The notes below the pieces were generated by a model. That model did not search any database. It was given only the letters and a program-made list of their open reading frames with translations, and was not told the DNA's origin. DNA of 64,000 nucleotides from Microbulbifer salipaludis (GTDB lineage: Bacteria > Pseudomonadota > Gammaproteobacteria > Pseudomonadales > Cellvibrionaceae), in assembly GCF_017303155.1 (NCBI RefSeq), contig NZ_JAEKJR010000002.1, positions 1,364,001 through 1,428,000 on the forward strand, read 5' to 3'. Shown piece after piece: positions 38,240-47,415 of the stretch. The position numbers and the translations under genes were made by a program. Positions within the stretch are counted from its first letter, which is position 1; the number at the start of each line of letters is the position of its first letter.

Positions 38240-39640
38240 TCAGAACCTCACATTGCGCGGTGTGCGCGGGAAGGGGATCACATCGCGGATGTTGCCCATG
38301 CCGGTGACGTAAGACACGATGCGGTCGAACCCGAGACCGAATCCACCGTGAGGCACGGTGCCGTAGCGACGCAGGTCGCGGTACCAGTCAAGGTGCTCTT
38401 TGGGGATATCCATTTCGTCCATGCGCGCATCCAGCTTGTCGAGGCGCTCTTCACGCTGGGATCCACCAATGATTTCGCCAATGCCCGGTGCCAGTACATC
38501 CATTGCTGCCACGGTCTTGCCGTCGTCGTTCATGCGCATGTAGAACGCCTTGATGTCCTTCGGGTAGTTGAGCACGATCACGGGCTTCTTGAAGTGCTTC
38601 TCCGCCAGGTAGCGCTCGTGCTCCGAGGCCAGGTCGATGCCCCAGGATACCGGGAATTCGAATTTCTCTTTGCAGTTCTCCAGAATCTCGATGGCTTCGC
38701 AGTAATTGATGCGCGCGAAGTCGTTGTCGATGATGTTTTCCAGGCGGCTGATGGCTTCTTTGTCGATGCGCTGAGCGAAGAACGCCATGTCATCCGGGCG
38801 CTCCTCAAGCACCGCGCGGAATACATACTTCAGCATTTCTTCCGCCAGGTTGGCGCAATCCGCCAGGTCGGCGAAGGCGATCTCCGGCTCCACCATCCAG
38901 AACTCTGCCAGGTGGCGCGTGGTATTGGAGTTTTCTGCACGGAAGGTGGGACCAAAGGTGTACACCTTGGACAGTGCCAGGCAATAGCTTTCCACGTTGA
39001 GCTGGCCGGACACGGTCAGGAAGGTCTCTTCGCCGAAGAAGTCTTCGCTGTAGTCCACTTCACCCTTGTCCGTCAGGGGCAGGTTGGCCTGATCCAGGGT
39101 GCTGACGCGGAACATTTCACCGGCGCCCTCACAGTCGGAAGCAGTGATGATTGGGGTATGCACGTAGTTGAAGCCGCGCTCGTGGAAGAAGCGGTGGACG
39201 GCCTGGGCGATGCAGTTGCGCACACGTGCCACGGCACCACTGACATTGGTGCGCGGGCGCAGATGGGCATGCTCGCGCAGATGCTCCATGGTGTGGCGCT
39301 TGGGGGACATGGGGTAAGTGTCGGGGTCCTCGACCCATCCCACTACAGTGACACTGCTGGCGAGCAGTTCAATGGCCTGCCCCTTGCCCTCGGAAGGCTT
39401 GATGGTGCCCTCGATATCCACCGCGCAGCCGGTAGTCAGGCGCAATATTTCCGACTGGTAGTTATTGATGGACGACTCCACCACCACCTGAATCGGGTCA
39501 AAGCAGCTGCCGTCGTGAACGGCGAGGAACGACAGGCCCGCCTTGGAATCGCGACGGGTACGAATCCAGCCCTGGACGCGGGCGGTCTCGCCCTCGCGCT
39601 GGCTGGACTTGAGGAGGGTATCAATGGATTCAACGTGCAT
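38240..39640 (-). CDS. asnS: Asparaginyl-tRNA synthetase
   Basis: 466-residue class IIb synthetase: N-terminal OB-fold ([24 protein letters not shown]), motif 2 region [21 protein letters not shown], and motif 3 [15 protein letters not shown]. Charges tRNA-Asn. Convergent with mdh, divergent from the DUF2244 gene. Confidence 0.96.
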   Translation of the reverse strand: MHVESIDTLLKSSQREGETARVQGWIRTRRDSKAGLSFLAVHDGSCFDPIQVVVESSINNYQSEILRLTTGCAVDIEGTIKPSEGKGQAIELLASSVTVVGWVEDPDTYPMSPKRHTMEHLREHAHLRPRTNVSGAVARVRNCIAQAVHRFFHERGFNYVHTPIITASDCEGAGEMFRVSTLDQANLPLTDKGEVDYSEDFFGEETFLTVSGQLNVESYCLALSKVYTFGPTFRAENSNTTRHLAEFWMVEPEIAFADLADCANLAEEMLKYVFRAVLEERPDDMAFFAQRIDKEAISRLENIIDNDFARINYCEAIEILENCKEKFEFPVSWGIDLASEHERYLAEKHFKKPVIVLNYPKDIKAFYMRMNDDGKTVAAMDVLAPGIGEIIGGSQREERLDKLDARMDEMDIPKEHLDWYRDLRRYGTVPHGGFGLGFDRIVSYVTGMGNIRDVIPFPRTPRNVRF

Positions 39641-39976
39641 GATGGTGCTCTTGTTGTTCGCGTTTGCTGGTGTGGCCTTCCCCAGGGCGCCCGTTGGGTG
39701 GCCTGGGTACTTACACGCGGCTATTTATGCAGGTCGTAAACGCGGCTTGTGGTCGCGTACGTCAATGAACGCCGGCATCTTGCCCCCTGTGCGCGGGAAA
39801 ATCCAGTCCCAGGAGCGGTGCAACGGCGGGGCTGTTGTGACCGGTGAGTACGCAATTCGCCTCTGATTGTAGCTGAACACCGCCGGAGGCGGGACAGGGT
39901 CTGGGGGCCACAAACCGCATAAAACCGTGACGCTTGGTTCCGTGAAGTGCTGTCCTACACTAAAAACATCACAGTG
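39641..39976. promoter_or_regulatory. Divergent intergenic region asnS / DUF2244 gene
   Basis: 336 bases with no supported gene. An imperfect hairpin CCCAGG / CCTGGG at 39681-39707 lies in what would be the asnS leader. No clear promoter pair was identified by eye. Confidence 0.35.
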
Positions 39977-40513
39977 ATGGATGAAGTACTCATGGTCAAA
40001 GAAGTTGGCGGCGCGCGCGGGCGCCGGGCCTGTATCCTCCTCGCACCCAATCAATCCCTGTCGATGGCCGGGAATCTGTGGGTGTTCATTTCCCTTGTCG
40101 CGGTATCGCTCGGCATCAGCGTGGCGTTTGCACTGGCCGGTGCGTGGATGGTCATCCCCTTTGCCGGGCTTGAGGTGCTGCTGCTCGGCGTGTTGTTCGG
40201 GTACGTGTACATGGAAGGCACTCGCCGCGAAGTGATCCAGATCAGCGACGAGCGCGTAGTGCTGGACACGAGCCGAGGCAGCCTCAAACGACCGGTTTAC
40301 CATACAGAATTTGACCGAGATAGCCTTTCGGTATTGGTGCGTATGGGCCCGACCCCGACAGAGCCGTCGAGCGTGACGTTCGCGGGGCCTGAAGGTTGCC
40401 TGGAAGTCGGTGAATTTCTCACCGATGCGGAAAAGGCGGCGCTGGTGGAAAAGCTTGGCCATTGTGGTCTGCGCGCGCGCAAGGAGCAGAGTTTTACACT
40501 TCAGGATTTTTGA
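39977..40513 (+). CDS. DUF2244 membrane protein
   Basis: About 178 residues. Two close hydrophobic segments (LWVFISLVAVSLGISVAFAL and VIPFAGLEVLLLGVLFGYVYM) follow a short N-terminal strand, then a soluble domain with REVIQISDERVVLD, the DUF2244 layout. Members sit near cytochrome oxidase assembly genes in some alphaproteobacteria; no role is established. The start is uncertain (ATG 39977, ATG 39992 or GTG 39947). Confidence 0.75.
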   Translation: MDEVLMVKEVGGARGRRACILLAPNQSLSMAGNLWVFISLVAVSLGISVAFALAGAWMVIPFAGLEVLLLGVLFGYVYMEGTRREVIQISDERVVLDTSRGSLKRPVYHTEFDRDSLSVLVRMGPTPTEPSSVTFAGPEGCLEVGEFLTDAEKAALVEKLGHCGLRARKEQSFTLQDF

Positions 40514-40582
40514 CCGGGATTTCTGATCCGCCGGTTGAAAATATCCGTCGCAATGCGCTGCTGCGGTTGCACATCAATTGGA

Positions 40583-40628
40583 TATAATGTGCGGGGCTCG
40601 CTTCGGCTTTGGTTGAAGCGAGCCTTTT
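40583..40628 (+). promoter_or_regulatory. TATAAT box running into a terminator-like hairpin before bcp
   Basis: TATAAT at 40583-40588 is followed within 7 bases by a perfect 10-bp stem GGCTCGCTTC / GAAGCGAGCC (40595-40624) and TTTT. The hairpin can terminate the DUF2244 transcript. If the -10 is used, the bcp mRNA would begin almost at the base of the hairpin, a 5' stem-loop that would protect it. No good -35 is visible. Confidence 0.55.
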
Positions 40629-40677
40629 CATTAACACGCTTTAATCAGAACGCTGAATTCTTAGCAGGGGAGAGACC

Positions 40678-41154
40678 ATGGCGCATCCTAAAATCGGCAA
40701 CCTGGCACCGGTATTTACGCTCAATAACCAGAACGGTGAGAAGGTGGCCCTGAAGGATTTCCGGGGCGAGAAAAATGTTGTGCTGTACTTTTATCCCAAA
40801 GCGCTGACGCCCGGTTGTACTACACAGGCGTGTGGCATTCGAGATATTGCCGATGAACTCGCCAAGCGCGATACCGTCGTATTTGGTTTGAGCCCGGACC
40901 CGGAAGCCAAACTGCAAAAGTTCATGGAGAAGCATGCGCTCAACTTTGACCTTTTGGCCGATGAGGATCACAAGGTAGCCGATAAATACGGTTGTTGGGG
41001 CCTTAAAAAATTCATGGGCAAAGAATACATGGGGCTGATCCGTACCACCTTTATTGTCGATAAAGAGGGGCGCCTGCAGCATGTTATGGACAAATTCAAA
41101 ACCAAGACCCACCACGAAGACCTGCTGAACTGGTTGGATGAACACCTGGTGTAA
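40678..41154 (+). CDS. bcp: Thioredoxin-dependent thiol peroxidase (Bcp/PrxQ)
   Basis: 158-residue peroxiredoxin. Peroxidatic Cys in TPGCT and a resolving Cys five residues later (C-T-T-Q-A-C), the atypical 2-Cys pattern of Bcp. The loop that usually reads PDP is SPDPEAKL. Reduces H2O2 and organic peroxides. Single-gene unit. Confidence 0.95.
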   Translation: MAHPKIGNLAPVFTLNNQNGEKVALKDFRGEKNVVLYFYPKALTPGCTTQACGIRDIADELAKRDTVVFGLSPDPEAKLQKFMEKHALNFDLLADEDHKVADKYGCWGLKKFMGKEYMGLIRTTFIVDKEGRLQHVMDKFKTKTHHEDLLNWLDEHLV

Positions 41155-41632
41155 AGCCGTTCGTTTTTCTGGACTGTGTCGGTTCGGCCCGGGTTCGCCC
41201 GCAGTGCCATGACCAGTGGCGTGTTTTTGACCACACGGAGGTGGAAGGTCTTAAGAGAAAAGTCGCGCCCCGTGACAGTATTGGCAGGATGGGCATAAAT
41301 GCCGAGCTGGCGGCGATCTCTTTTTGTACGAGGCTTAAAAAAATTTTGTTGTCGTCCCTTGCATTATCCCGATATGGTCTATACTGGCTTGTGTAAAGGA
41401 GCGCCGCTCAACCGTTTGGCCCAGAGCGATTGGGTGTGGTGCGAGGAAGTAGTACATAAAACACTCAATCTGGGTAGGCTTCGATGCCTGTTTTCAGGTG
41501 CGCCCCCGCACTCAGGTAGTAGTCAGTAGTAACGTGCACGCATGGTATTGCTGGCAGTGGTAAATAGGGACTCGCAGGAAGCGGGCGTAGAACAATAACC
41601 GCGGCTCAAGGAACCCATCAAGGAGCAGCTCA
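41155..41632. other. Intergenic region between bcp and the AraC-type gene
   Basis: 478 bases with no supported gene; the open frames in it have no family features. TTGCAT and TATACT near 41360-41386 are spaced 15 bases, shorter than optimal, and are a weak promoter candidate. A strong SD (AAGGAG) for the next gene is at the right end. Confidence 0.35.
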
Positions 41633-42079
41633 ATGAACCATATTCAGCCAGACCCGGCTTCGCTCTCAGAAGACAAACCCCTGCAGCAGGCAAGACTGTC
41701 CGGAGATCCGAACATTCTCGACCAGCTGCTGGCGCCACCGGAAGCAACCAGCTTCGGTATCGCCGCTCGCGTCATTGATGTGCTGGAACAACGGATTGGA
41801 AAGGCATCTCTGGCAATTCGCCCGGTGGCATCTGATCTCAGTATGTCGACTCGTACCCTGCAGCGCCGGTTGCAGGAACATAACCTGAGCTTTGCCTCAT
41901 TACGCGATCACGTGCGTTTCCGTCACGCGGTACACTTTTTGAAAGATACTGCGTTGAGCGTAGATGGCATTTCCCGCATTCTCGACTTCTCTGACAGAAC
42001 CAGCTTCACCAGTGCGTTCAAGCGCTGGACCGGCATGTCCCCAACGGGCTACCGGCGGCAGGTTCGCCAGCGTTACTAA
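41633..42079 (+). CDS. Minimal AraC-type HTH transcription factor
   Basis: 148 residues. Residues about 60-147 form the complete double helix-turn-helix of AraC proteins: SDLSMSTRTLQRRLQEHNLSF, then VDGISRILDFSDRTSFTSAFKRWTGMSPTGYRR. The first 45 residues are a short unstructured leader without a ligand-binding domain. AAGGAG gives a good SD, so it looks like an intact small gene rather than a fragment. Target unknown. Confidence 0.8.
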   Translation: MNHIQPDPASLSEDKPLQQARLSGDPNILDQLLAPPEATSFGIAARVIDVLEQRIGKASLAIRPVASDLSMSTRTLQRRLQEHNLSFASLRDHVRFRHAVHFLKDTALSVDGISRILDFSDRTSFTSAFKRWTGMSPTGYRRQVRQRY

Positions 42080-42109
42080 GAAGTCTTCACAACACCCCTC
42101 GCATCACGT

Positions 42110-42145
42110 AATCCAGAGTTCCGGTTAACACCGGTGCTCTGGATT
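42110..42145 (+). terminator. Hairpin downstream of the AraC-type gene
   Basis: AATCCAGAG / CTCTGGATT outer stem with CCGGT / ACCGG inner stem and a TAAC-type loop. No T-run follows, so it is a terminator-like or processing structure between the AraC-type gene and yajC. Confidence 0.55.
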
Positions 42146-42213
42146 GCCTCATCCTGACAAAGCCGTTAGAGTTGGCCACAGAATTTTTTGTTGACTCTAT
42201 CGAGGTTTAGATC

Positions 42214-42546
42214 ATGGATTTCTTTATTCCTGCTGCAATGGCGCAAGAGGCTGCCCCGGCTCCTCAGGGCAACCCGCTGATTACCCTGTTGATGTTTGGT
42301 GGCCTGTTTGTATTCATGTGGCTGTTTATTATTCGTCCGCAGCGCAAGCGTCAGAAAGAGCACCAGGAACTGGTGGGCGGCCTGAAAAAGGGTGATGAAG
42401 TGGTAATGACCAGCGGTATGCTGGGCCGTGTAGAAAAAGTAGACGACGACTACCTGATCCTGGAAGTGGCTGACAACATGAAGCTTAAGTTCCAGAAGGT
42501 TGCTGTACACGCTGTCTTGCCCAAAGGCACCATCAAGAACATTTGA
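42214..42546 (+). CDS. yajC: Sec translocon accessory protein YajC
   Basis: 110 residues: a short periplasmic N-terminus, one transmembrane helix (LITLLMFGGLFVFMWLFII) and the conserved RPQRKRQKEHQELVGGLKKGDEVVMTSGMLG. Normally lies between tgt and secD-secF as part of the SecDF-YajC complex. Here neither neighbour is present and a strong terminator follows, so it is a stand-alone copy. Confidence 0.92.
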   Translation: MDFFIPAAMAQEAAPAPQGNPLITLLMFGGLFVFMWLFIIRPQRKRQKEHQELVGGLKKGDEVVMTSGMLGRVEKVDDDYLILEVADNMKLKFQKVAVHAVLPKGTIKNI

Positions 42547-42632
42547 TTCTGCATCAGTGCGAACCCGCGGTGCGTGGTTTACTGGTTGTGCAGCTGGCGG
42601 CTTGCCTGAACAGGCAGGTGCGACCAGACGCG

Positions 42633-42657
42633 AAACCCGGCAATTGCCGGGTTTTTT
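42633..42657 (+). terminator. yajC terminator
   Basis: Perfect palindromic stem AAACCCGGCAATTGCCGGGTTT followed by T-rich sequence, 87 bases after the yajC stop. Confidence 0.92.
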
Positions 42658-42702
42658 GTTGAGAGAATAGCTGACCCCATGGCGGGGCAATCGGGAGGCA
42701 GA

Positions 42703-43734
42703 GTGAAGATTCAATATCCAGCGCGTGTGCGGTTAGCGCAACTTCCCACACCGCTACAGCCATTGGATAACATCACTGCGCACTATTCTGTGCCTTACGG
42801 TGGCCCCAAGATCTGGATCAAGCGGGATGATCTCACCGAGAGTGCCATGTCTGGCAACAAGCTGCGGAAGCTTGAGTTTATCCTCGCAGAGGCCCGTGCC
42901 CGCGGCTGCAACACATTGATTACCTGTGGCGGCGAGCAGTCGAACCATTGCCGTGCGACGGCACTGGCGGCGGCCAAGGCCGGACTACAGGCGCACTTGA
43001 TCTTGCGCAAGGAAACCGCTGGCAAGCCCGAGGCGGATGCGGTGCCCGATGGGAATCTCCTGGTGGACTATCTGGCCGGAGCCAGGGTGTCGCGCTACCC
43101 ACTGCGGGAGTATCTGAATAATCTTTCACAGTTGTTTGAATATTGGTCAGAGCATTACCAGCAGCAGGGCGATCGCGCACTGTGCATCCCTACCGGTGGC
43201 AGTGATGGACTGGGAATCTGGGGTTATCTGCTGGCCACGGAGGAGTTGCTCGAGGATTGCGATGCTGCGGGGTTTCGGCCAGAGCGTATCGTGTGTGCCA
43301 GTGGCAGTGGTGGTACCCAGGGCGGGCTTACCTTGGGATGTCAATTACTAGAGAGCGCGGCGGAAGTTGTTGGTTATGCGGTGTGTGATGATGCCGCCTA
43401 TTTTGTGAGCAAAGTGGCGGAAGATGTTCGAGACTGGCAGAGCCGCTATCCGCACTCCTTTACCTTTGACGAAAGTCGCATACACGTGGTTGATGATTAT
43501 ATTGGCCCCGGCTATGCGATTGCGACGGAAGAAATCTACGAGACCATTGCACTTGCTGCACAACTGGAAGGAATATTGCTGGATCCGGTGTATACCGGAA
43601 AAGCCTTTTACGGAATGTTGCAGGATATCAAGCGCGGACAATTCGCCCACTGCGAAAACCTGGTGTTTGTACACACGGGTGGGCAGTTTGGTGTGTTTCC
43701 CCAGCGCAGTGGTTTTCGCAACAGCTGGTCCTAG
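42703..43734 (+). CDS. D-cysteine desulfhydrase / ACC deaminase family PLP enzyme
   Basis: About 343 residues from GTG 42703 (GGGAGG upstream; the family N-terminus RVRLAQLPTPL follows). PLP-fold type II: the cofactor Lys is in SGNKLRKLEF, with CGGEQSNHCRATA and a Gly-rich SGSGGTQGG phosphate loop. The late stretch LLDPVYTGKAFYGM is shared by D-cysteine desulfhydrase and ACC deaminase, and the two activities cannot be separated by eye. Probably releases pyruvate, ammonia and sulfide from D-cysteine. Confidence 0.85.
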   Translation: MKIQYPARVRLAQLPTPLQPLDNITAHYSVPYGGPKIWIKRDDLTESAMSGNKLRKLEFILAEARARGCNTLITCGGEQSNHCRATALAAAKAGLQAHLILRKETAGKPEADAVPDGNLLVDYLAGARVSRYPLREYLNNLSQLFEYWSEHYQQQGDRALCIPTGGSDGLGIWGYLLATEELLEDCDAAGFRPERIVCASGSGGTQGGLTLGCQLLESAAEVVGYAVCDDAAYFVSKVAEDVRDWQSRYPHSFTFDESRIHVVDDYIGPGYAIATEEIYETIALAAQLEGILLDPVYTGKAFYGMLQDIKRGQFAHCENLVFVHTGGQFGVFPQRSGFRNSWS

Positions 43735-44063
43735 TGCCCGCGCGTAAACCGGCCCCGCAGGCAGCCTCGTTTTATGGAGAGCGGGGCGGGGAGGAAATGC
43801 GCGATAGGTTTTGCGACAGAATTGCCTTTTTTGGCAAAATTAATAGTGAATTGTTCAAAGCGTGGCAGAAATAAGGACTATGCTGCTGATAATTGGCGGA
43901 TTACTGTTCTCACAGGGATGAAGCTGCTAATCTGCGCGGCACTGAGTGGCGCCCGCTATCTCAATGGATGCCTGCACGCGAGTGAAAAACTGGCTGGCAC
44001 GGCGGCGCGGGTGTAACTGCGACTACGCCATTCTGGTGGTAATTTAATCAAAAATAATAGGCA
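43735..44063. other. Intergenic region before the AGCS symporter
   Basis: 329 bases; an 80-codon open frame here has no recognisable features or SD and is not called. An imperfect GCCCCGC / GCGGGGC pair near 43752-43789 is the only structure noted. Confidence 0.35.
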
Positions 44064-45737
44064 GTGGGGGTTGGTTTGGAATCATTCAATCAGTTGTTGT
44101 TGTCCCTGGACGGGATGCTGGGCTCGGCGGCCTGGTTTCCATGGGTGCTGTTGGGGGTAGGTTTCTTCTTTACCCTGTACCTTGGGTTTCCGCAGGTACG
44201 CTATTTCGGTCACGCGATCAAAATTGTGCGAGGCAAGTATGACAAGCCGAGCGATCCCGGTGACACGTCACACTTCCAGGCGCTGGCCACTGCGCTTTCC
44301 GGCACCGTAGGTACCGGTAATATCGGTGGGGTAGGCCTCGCCATTTTCCTGGGGGGGCCGGCGGCACTCTTCTGGATGTGGGTCACTGCTTTTCTTGGTA
44401 TGACCACCAAGTTTGTCGAGGTAACCCTCTCGCACAAATACCGGATTAAAGCAGCCGATGGCTTCTATGCGGGTGGCCCCATGTTCTACATGGAGCGGCG
44501 CCTGAACATGAAGTGGCTTGCGGTAACGTTTGCCATCGCCACGGTTATCTGCTCTTTTGGTACCGGCAGCCTTCCACAGGTGAACAATATTGCGCAAGCC
44601 ATGCACGACACATTCGGCCTGAGTAAAATGCTTACCGGTGGTGTTCTGGCTGTCTTGCTCGGCCTTGTCATCATTGGCGGCATCACTCGCATCGCGAAAG
44701 TCACATCGACCATCGTTCCGGTAATGGCGGTGCTGTACATTATAGGTGCGCTGGCGGTTATCCTTTATAACTACGAAAACATCATTCCTTCCTTTTCTGC
44801 CGTATTCGCCGGTGCCTTCAACGGAAGTGCTGCCGTTGGCGGATTCCTGGGGGCAAGCTTTGCTTACGCGTTTAACCGGGGTGTAAACCGCGGGCTGTTT
44901 TCGAACGAGGCGGGGCAGGGTTCTGCACCGATTGCGCACGCCGCGGCGCGTGCGGACGAGCCGGTGTCCGAGGGTATGGTTTCCCTGCTGGAGCCTTTCA
45001 TCGACACCCTGATCATCTGTACCCTTACCGGTCTTGTGATCCTGTCGTCTGGTGTGTGGACAGAAAAGCACATGAACCGTTTTGAGCGCGCGGACATGCG
45101 TGTGCTGGCCGGGACCTATACGGATAAAGACGAGGCACACGTGAAGCAGCTGTTCGGCTTCCTCAGTGGGCTCGACAGTGACGTGAAAACCTATACCGGG
45201 ACGATCGTGGTGGCCGACGGTCAGCCGCTGAACAATAACGAGTTCACGCTGATCAACTCCCGCTCGGTGGCAGAAGGGGTGGAGTTCCGCGTTGGGGAAG
45301 ACAACTACTCCGGTGTACTGAACGTGAACGATGGCCGGCTGGTAAATCCCAATGTCGAGGTGTGGGGTAACTCACTGTTGCACTCGGTGGCGTTGACCAA
45401 CCGTGCCTTCCAGAAAGGCTTCTTCGGCGAGTACGGTAGTTATATCGTGACGCTGGGTATTTTGTTGTTTGCATTCTCCACGGCCATTGCCTGGTCGTAT
45501 TACGGAGACCGCTCGATGATTTACCTGTTCGGTCCCAAGGCGGTCATGCCCTACCGTCTGGTGTATGTGGTGGCGTTCTTCTGGGCGGCCATTGAAGACA
45601 CAACGATCATCTGGAATCTGTCAGCGGTGGCGATTGTCCTGATGACACTACCCAACCTGTTCGGTATCTCGATTCTGGCGCGGGAAATGAAAGACACCGT
45701 GAAGGACTACTGGAAAGACCCCGAGCATCGTAAATAG
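44064..45737 (+). CDS. Sodium:alanine symporter (AGCS family) with a soluble insertion
   Basis: About 557 residues. Family blocks: [47 protein letters not shown] and the signature [25 protein letters not shown]. Between the helix ending near residue 330 ([13 protein letters not shown]) and the next near 445 (FGEYGSYIV) is about 110 residues of hydrophilic, beta-like sequence not usual in the family, which is normally 450-500 long. GTG 44064 or TTG 44076 may be the start. Na+-coupled uptake of alanine or glycine by family. Confidence 0.88.
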   Translation: MGVGLESFNQLLLSLDGMLGSAAWFPWVLLGVGFFFTLYLGFPQVRYFGHAIKIVRGKYDKPSDPGDTSHFQALATALSGTVGTGNIGGVGLAIFLGGPAALFWMWVTAFLGMTTKFVEVTLSHKYRIKAADGFYAGGPMFYMERRLNMKWLAVTFAIATVICSFGTGSLPQVNNIAQAMHDTFGLSKMLTGGVLAVLLGLVIIGGITRIAKVTSTIVPVMAVLYIIGALAVILYNYENIIPSFSAVFAGAFNGSAAVGGFLGASFAYAFNRGVNRGLFSNEAGQGSAPIAHAAARADEPVSEGMVSLLEPFIDTLIICTLTGLVILSSGVWTEKHMNRFERADMRVLAGTYTDKDEAHVKQLFGFLSGLDSDVKTYTGTIVVADGQPLNNNEFTLINSRSVAEGVEFRVGEDNYSGVLNVNDGRLVNPNVEVWGNSLLHSVALTNRAFQKGFFGEYGSYIVTLGILLFAFSTAIAWSYYGDRSMIYLFGPKAVMPYRLVYVVAFFWAAIEDTTIIWNLSAVAIVLMTLPNLFGISILAREMKDTVKDYWKDPEHRK

Positions 45738-45754
45738 CGCTTATCCGTCCAAAT

Positions 45755-45784
45755 AAAAAACCCGGCAGTAGCCGGGTTTTTTTA
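45755..45784. terminator. Bidirectional terminator between convergent symporter and glutamine-synthetase-like genes
   Basis: AAACCCGGC / GCCGGGTTT stem with an AGTA loop, six A on the left and seven T on the right, placed between two convergent genes. Confidence 0.92.
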
Positions 45785-45804
45785 TTGCCTGTCGGACCAG
45801 TGCA

Positions 45805-47139
45805 TTACACGTTAAGCAGCAAGTACTCTCTTTCCCAAGAACTGATCACCCGGTTGAACTCCTCATACTCGTCGCGCTTGATTGCGGCCCAGGCGCGCAC
45901 GAAGGTATCGCCAAACATCTCAACCGCCTCCGGACACTCGGCCAGCAGGCTCAGGGCGTGCTCCTGTGTACGCGGCAGCGTGATGGGTTCGGAAGAGCAG
46001 TCACCGGTATAGGGCTCACTGGGCATGACTTTGTTCATCATGCCGAGATAGCCGCAGGCCAGTGAAGTGGCGATGGCCAGGTACGGGTTGCAGTCGGCGC
46101 CCGGGAAACGGTTCTCCAGTCGCTTCGCCTGGGGTGAACTGTCGGGAACCCGCAGCCCGGTTGTGCGGTTGTCGTAACCCCAGTGCAGGCTGGTGGGTGC
46201 GGCCATTTCCGGGGTAAAGCGCCGATAGGAATTCACATTGGGCGCGAAAAAGGTAATGAAGCCCGGTGTGTATTTCTGCATGCCGCCGATAAAGTGCAGG
46301 AAGCGCTCGTTTTCTTTGCCGTCGTCATCAACGAAGACATTTTTTCCGGTCTTGGTGTCGATAATGCTCTGGTGCAAGTGCAGGGCGCTGCCCGGTTCAT
46401 CTTCCATGGGCTTTGCCATGAACGTGGCATATATACCGTGGCGCAGGGCGGTCTCCCGTACCGTACGCTTGAAGGTAAATACCTGGTCCGCAAGCTTCAG
46501 CGGGTCCCCGTGCAGGAAGTTGATTTCCATCTGGGCAGTGCCGGACTCGTGGATCAATGTGTCTACATCCAGGCCCTGTGCTTCACAGAAGTCGTACATG
46601 TCTTCGATGATTGATTCGTATTCGTTGGCCGCATCGATACTGTATGACTGACGTGTTTTCTCGGTGCGACCGGAGCGACCGACGGGTGCCGATAGCTTTT
46701 CGTCCGGGTCCAGATTCCGTTTGATCAGGTAGAACTCGACTTCCGGAGCAACCACAGGCTGCCAGCCCTGCTCGGCGTATTTATCCAATACGAACTTCAG
46801 GATGTTCCTGGTGCTGATGGGGTGGGGCTTGCCATCGCGGGTATAACAGTCGTGAATGATCTGGGCCGTGGGCTCATTGGCCCAGGGGTTCAGGCGAATG
46901 GAGTCCGGGTCGGGCACCAGCAGCATGTCGGTATCTGCGGGGTCGACCAGCTCATTGTGTTCGTCGACGTAGTCGCCGGTAACCGTCTGCACCAGAATAC
47001 TCTCGGGCAGGCGACTGTCTTCCGTTAGAAATTTATCGGTAGGGGTAAATTTGCCCCGTGCGTTTCCGGACATGTCCGGTACCAGGCACTCGACCTCAGA
47101 AATGGAATGTTCTGCGAGCCACTGGGTAATCTTATCCAT
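45805..47139 (-). CDS. Glutamine-synthetase-family enzyme (PuuA-like gamma-glutamyl-amine ligase)
   Basis: 444 residues. N-terminal beta-grasp with VPDMSGNARGKF, and catalytic barrel blocks PEVEFYLI, ESGTAQMEINFLHGDPLKLADQ, GSALHLHQS, and RVPDSSPQAKRLENRFPGADCNPYLA. The short length, lack of an adenylylation-type region and the divergent PuuB-like oxidase point to a gamma-glutamylpolyamine synthetase rather than housekeeping GlnA. The true amine substrate is not shown by the sequence. Confidence 0.83.
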   Translation of the reverse strand: MDKITQWLAEHSISEVECLVPDMSGNARGKFTPTDKFLTEDSRLPESILVQTVTGDYVDEHNELVDPADTDMLLVPDPDSIRLNPWANEPTAQIIHDCYTRDGKPHPISTRNILKFVLDKYAEQGWQPVVAPEVEFYLIKRNLDPDEKLSAPVGRSGRTEKTRQSYSIDAANEYESIIEDMYDFCEAQGLDVDTLIHESGTAQMEINFLHGDPLKLADQVFTFKRTVRETALRHGIYATFMAKPMEDEPGSALHLHQSIIDTKTGKNVFVDDDGKENERFLHFIGGMQKYTPGFITFFAPNVNSYRRFTPEMAAPTSLHWGYDNRTTGLRVPDSSPQAKRLENRFPGADCNPYLAIATSLACGYLGMMNKVMPSEPYTGDCSSEPITLPRTQEHALSLLAECPEAVEMFGDTFVRAWAAIKRDEYEEFNRVISSWEREYLLLNV

Positions 47140-47279
47140 GGTACACCTTGTTTATAGAAGGCCTTTGCCCCGGATGGGGTTATTAGTATATATCCCGCCT
47201 AAACAACCTAGAGACCGGTTGATGGTGGGCGCAGGGCGAGAAACTGAAGGTTTTCGTCCCGCGGGCTTTGATTATGGCA

Positions 47280-47327
47280 AAAAACCGAATTATCATTCAA
47301 GAAAAATTGAATTATGCTTCGGTTTTT
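47280..47327. promoter_or_regulatory. 48-bp dyad operator between the PuuA-like and PuuB-like genes
   Basis: Outer arms AAAAACCGAA / TTCGGTTTTT and inner arms ATTCAA / TTGAAT are arranged symmetrically about a GAAAAA centre (5-base spacers TTATC and TATGC). It sits in the 276-base gap between the two divergent genes, so one regulator could control both. A matching half-site recurs upstream of the TonB receptor (48781-48799). Confidence 0.7.
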
Positions 47328-47415
47328 ACTTTGAAGGCAGAATCATGGCACCGGGGATCGGCCTGAAAACAAACGGCCGCCCTGGTTTTTTACCGGTTTG
47401 TTTTGGAGAACGTCC

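Noticed and set aside
38150..39739. 529-codon + strand frame opposite asnS
   Set aside because: Antisense to the conserved synthetase and starting inside the REP-like repeat.
43774..44016. 80-codon frame before the AGCS symporter
   Set aside because: No SD, no motif and an unbiased composition.
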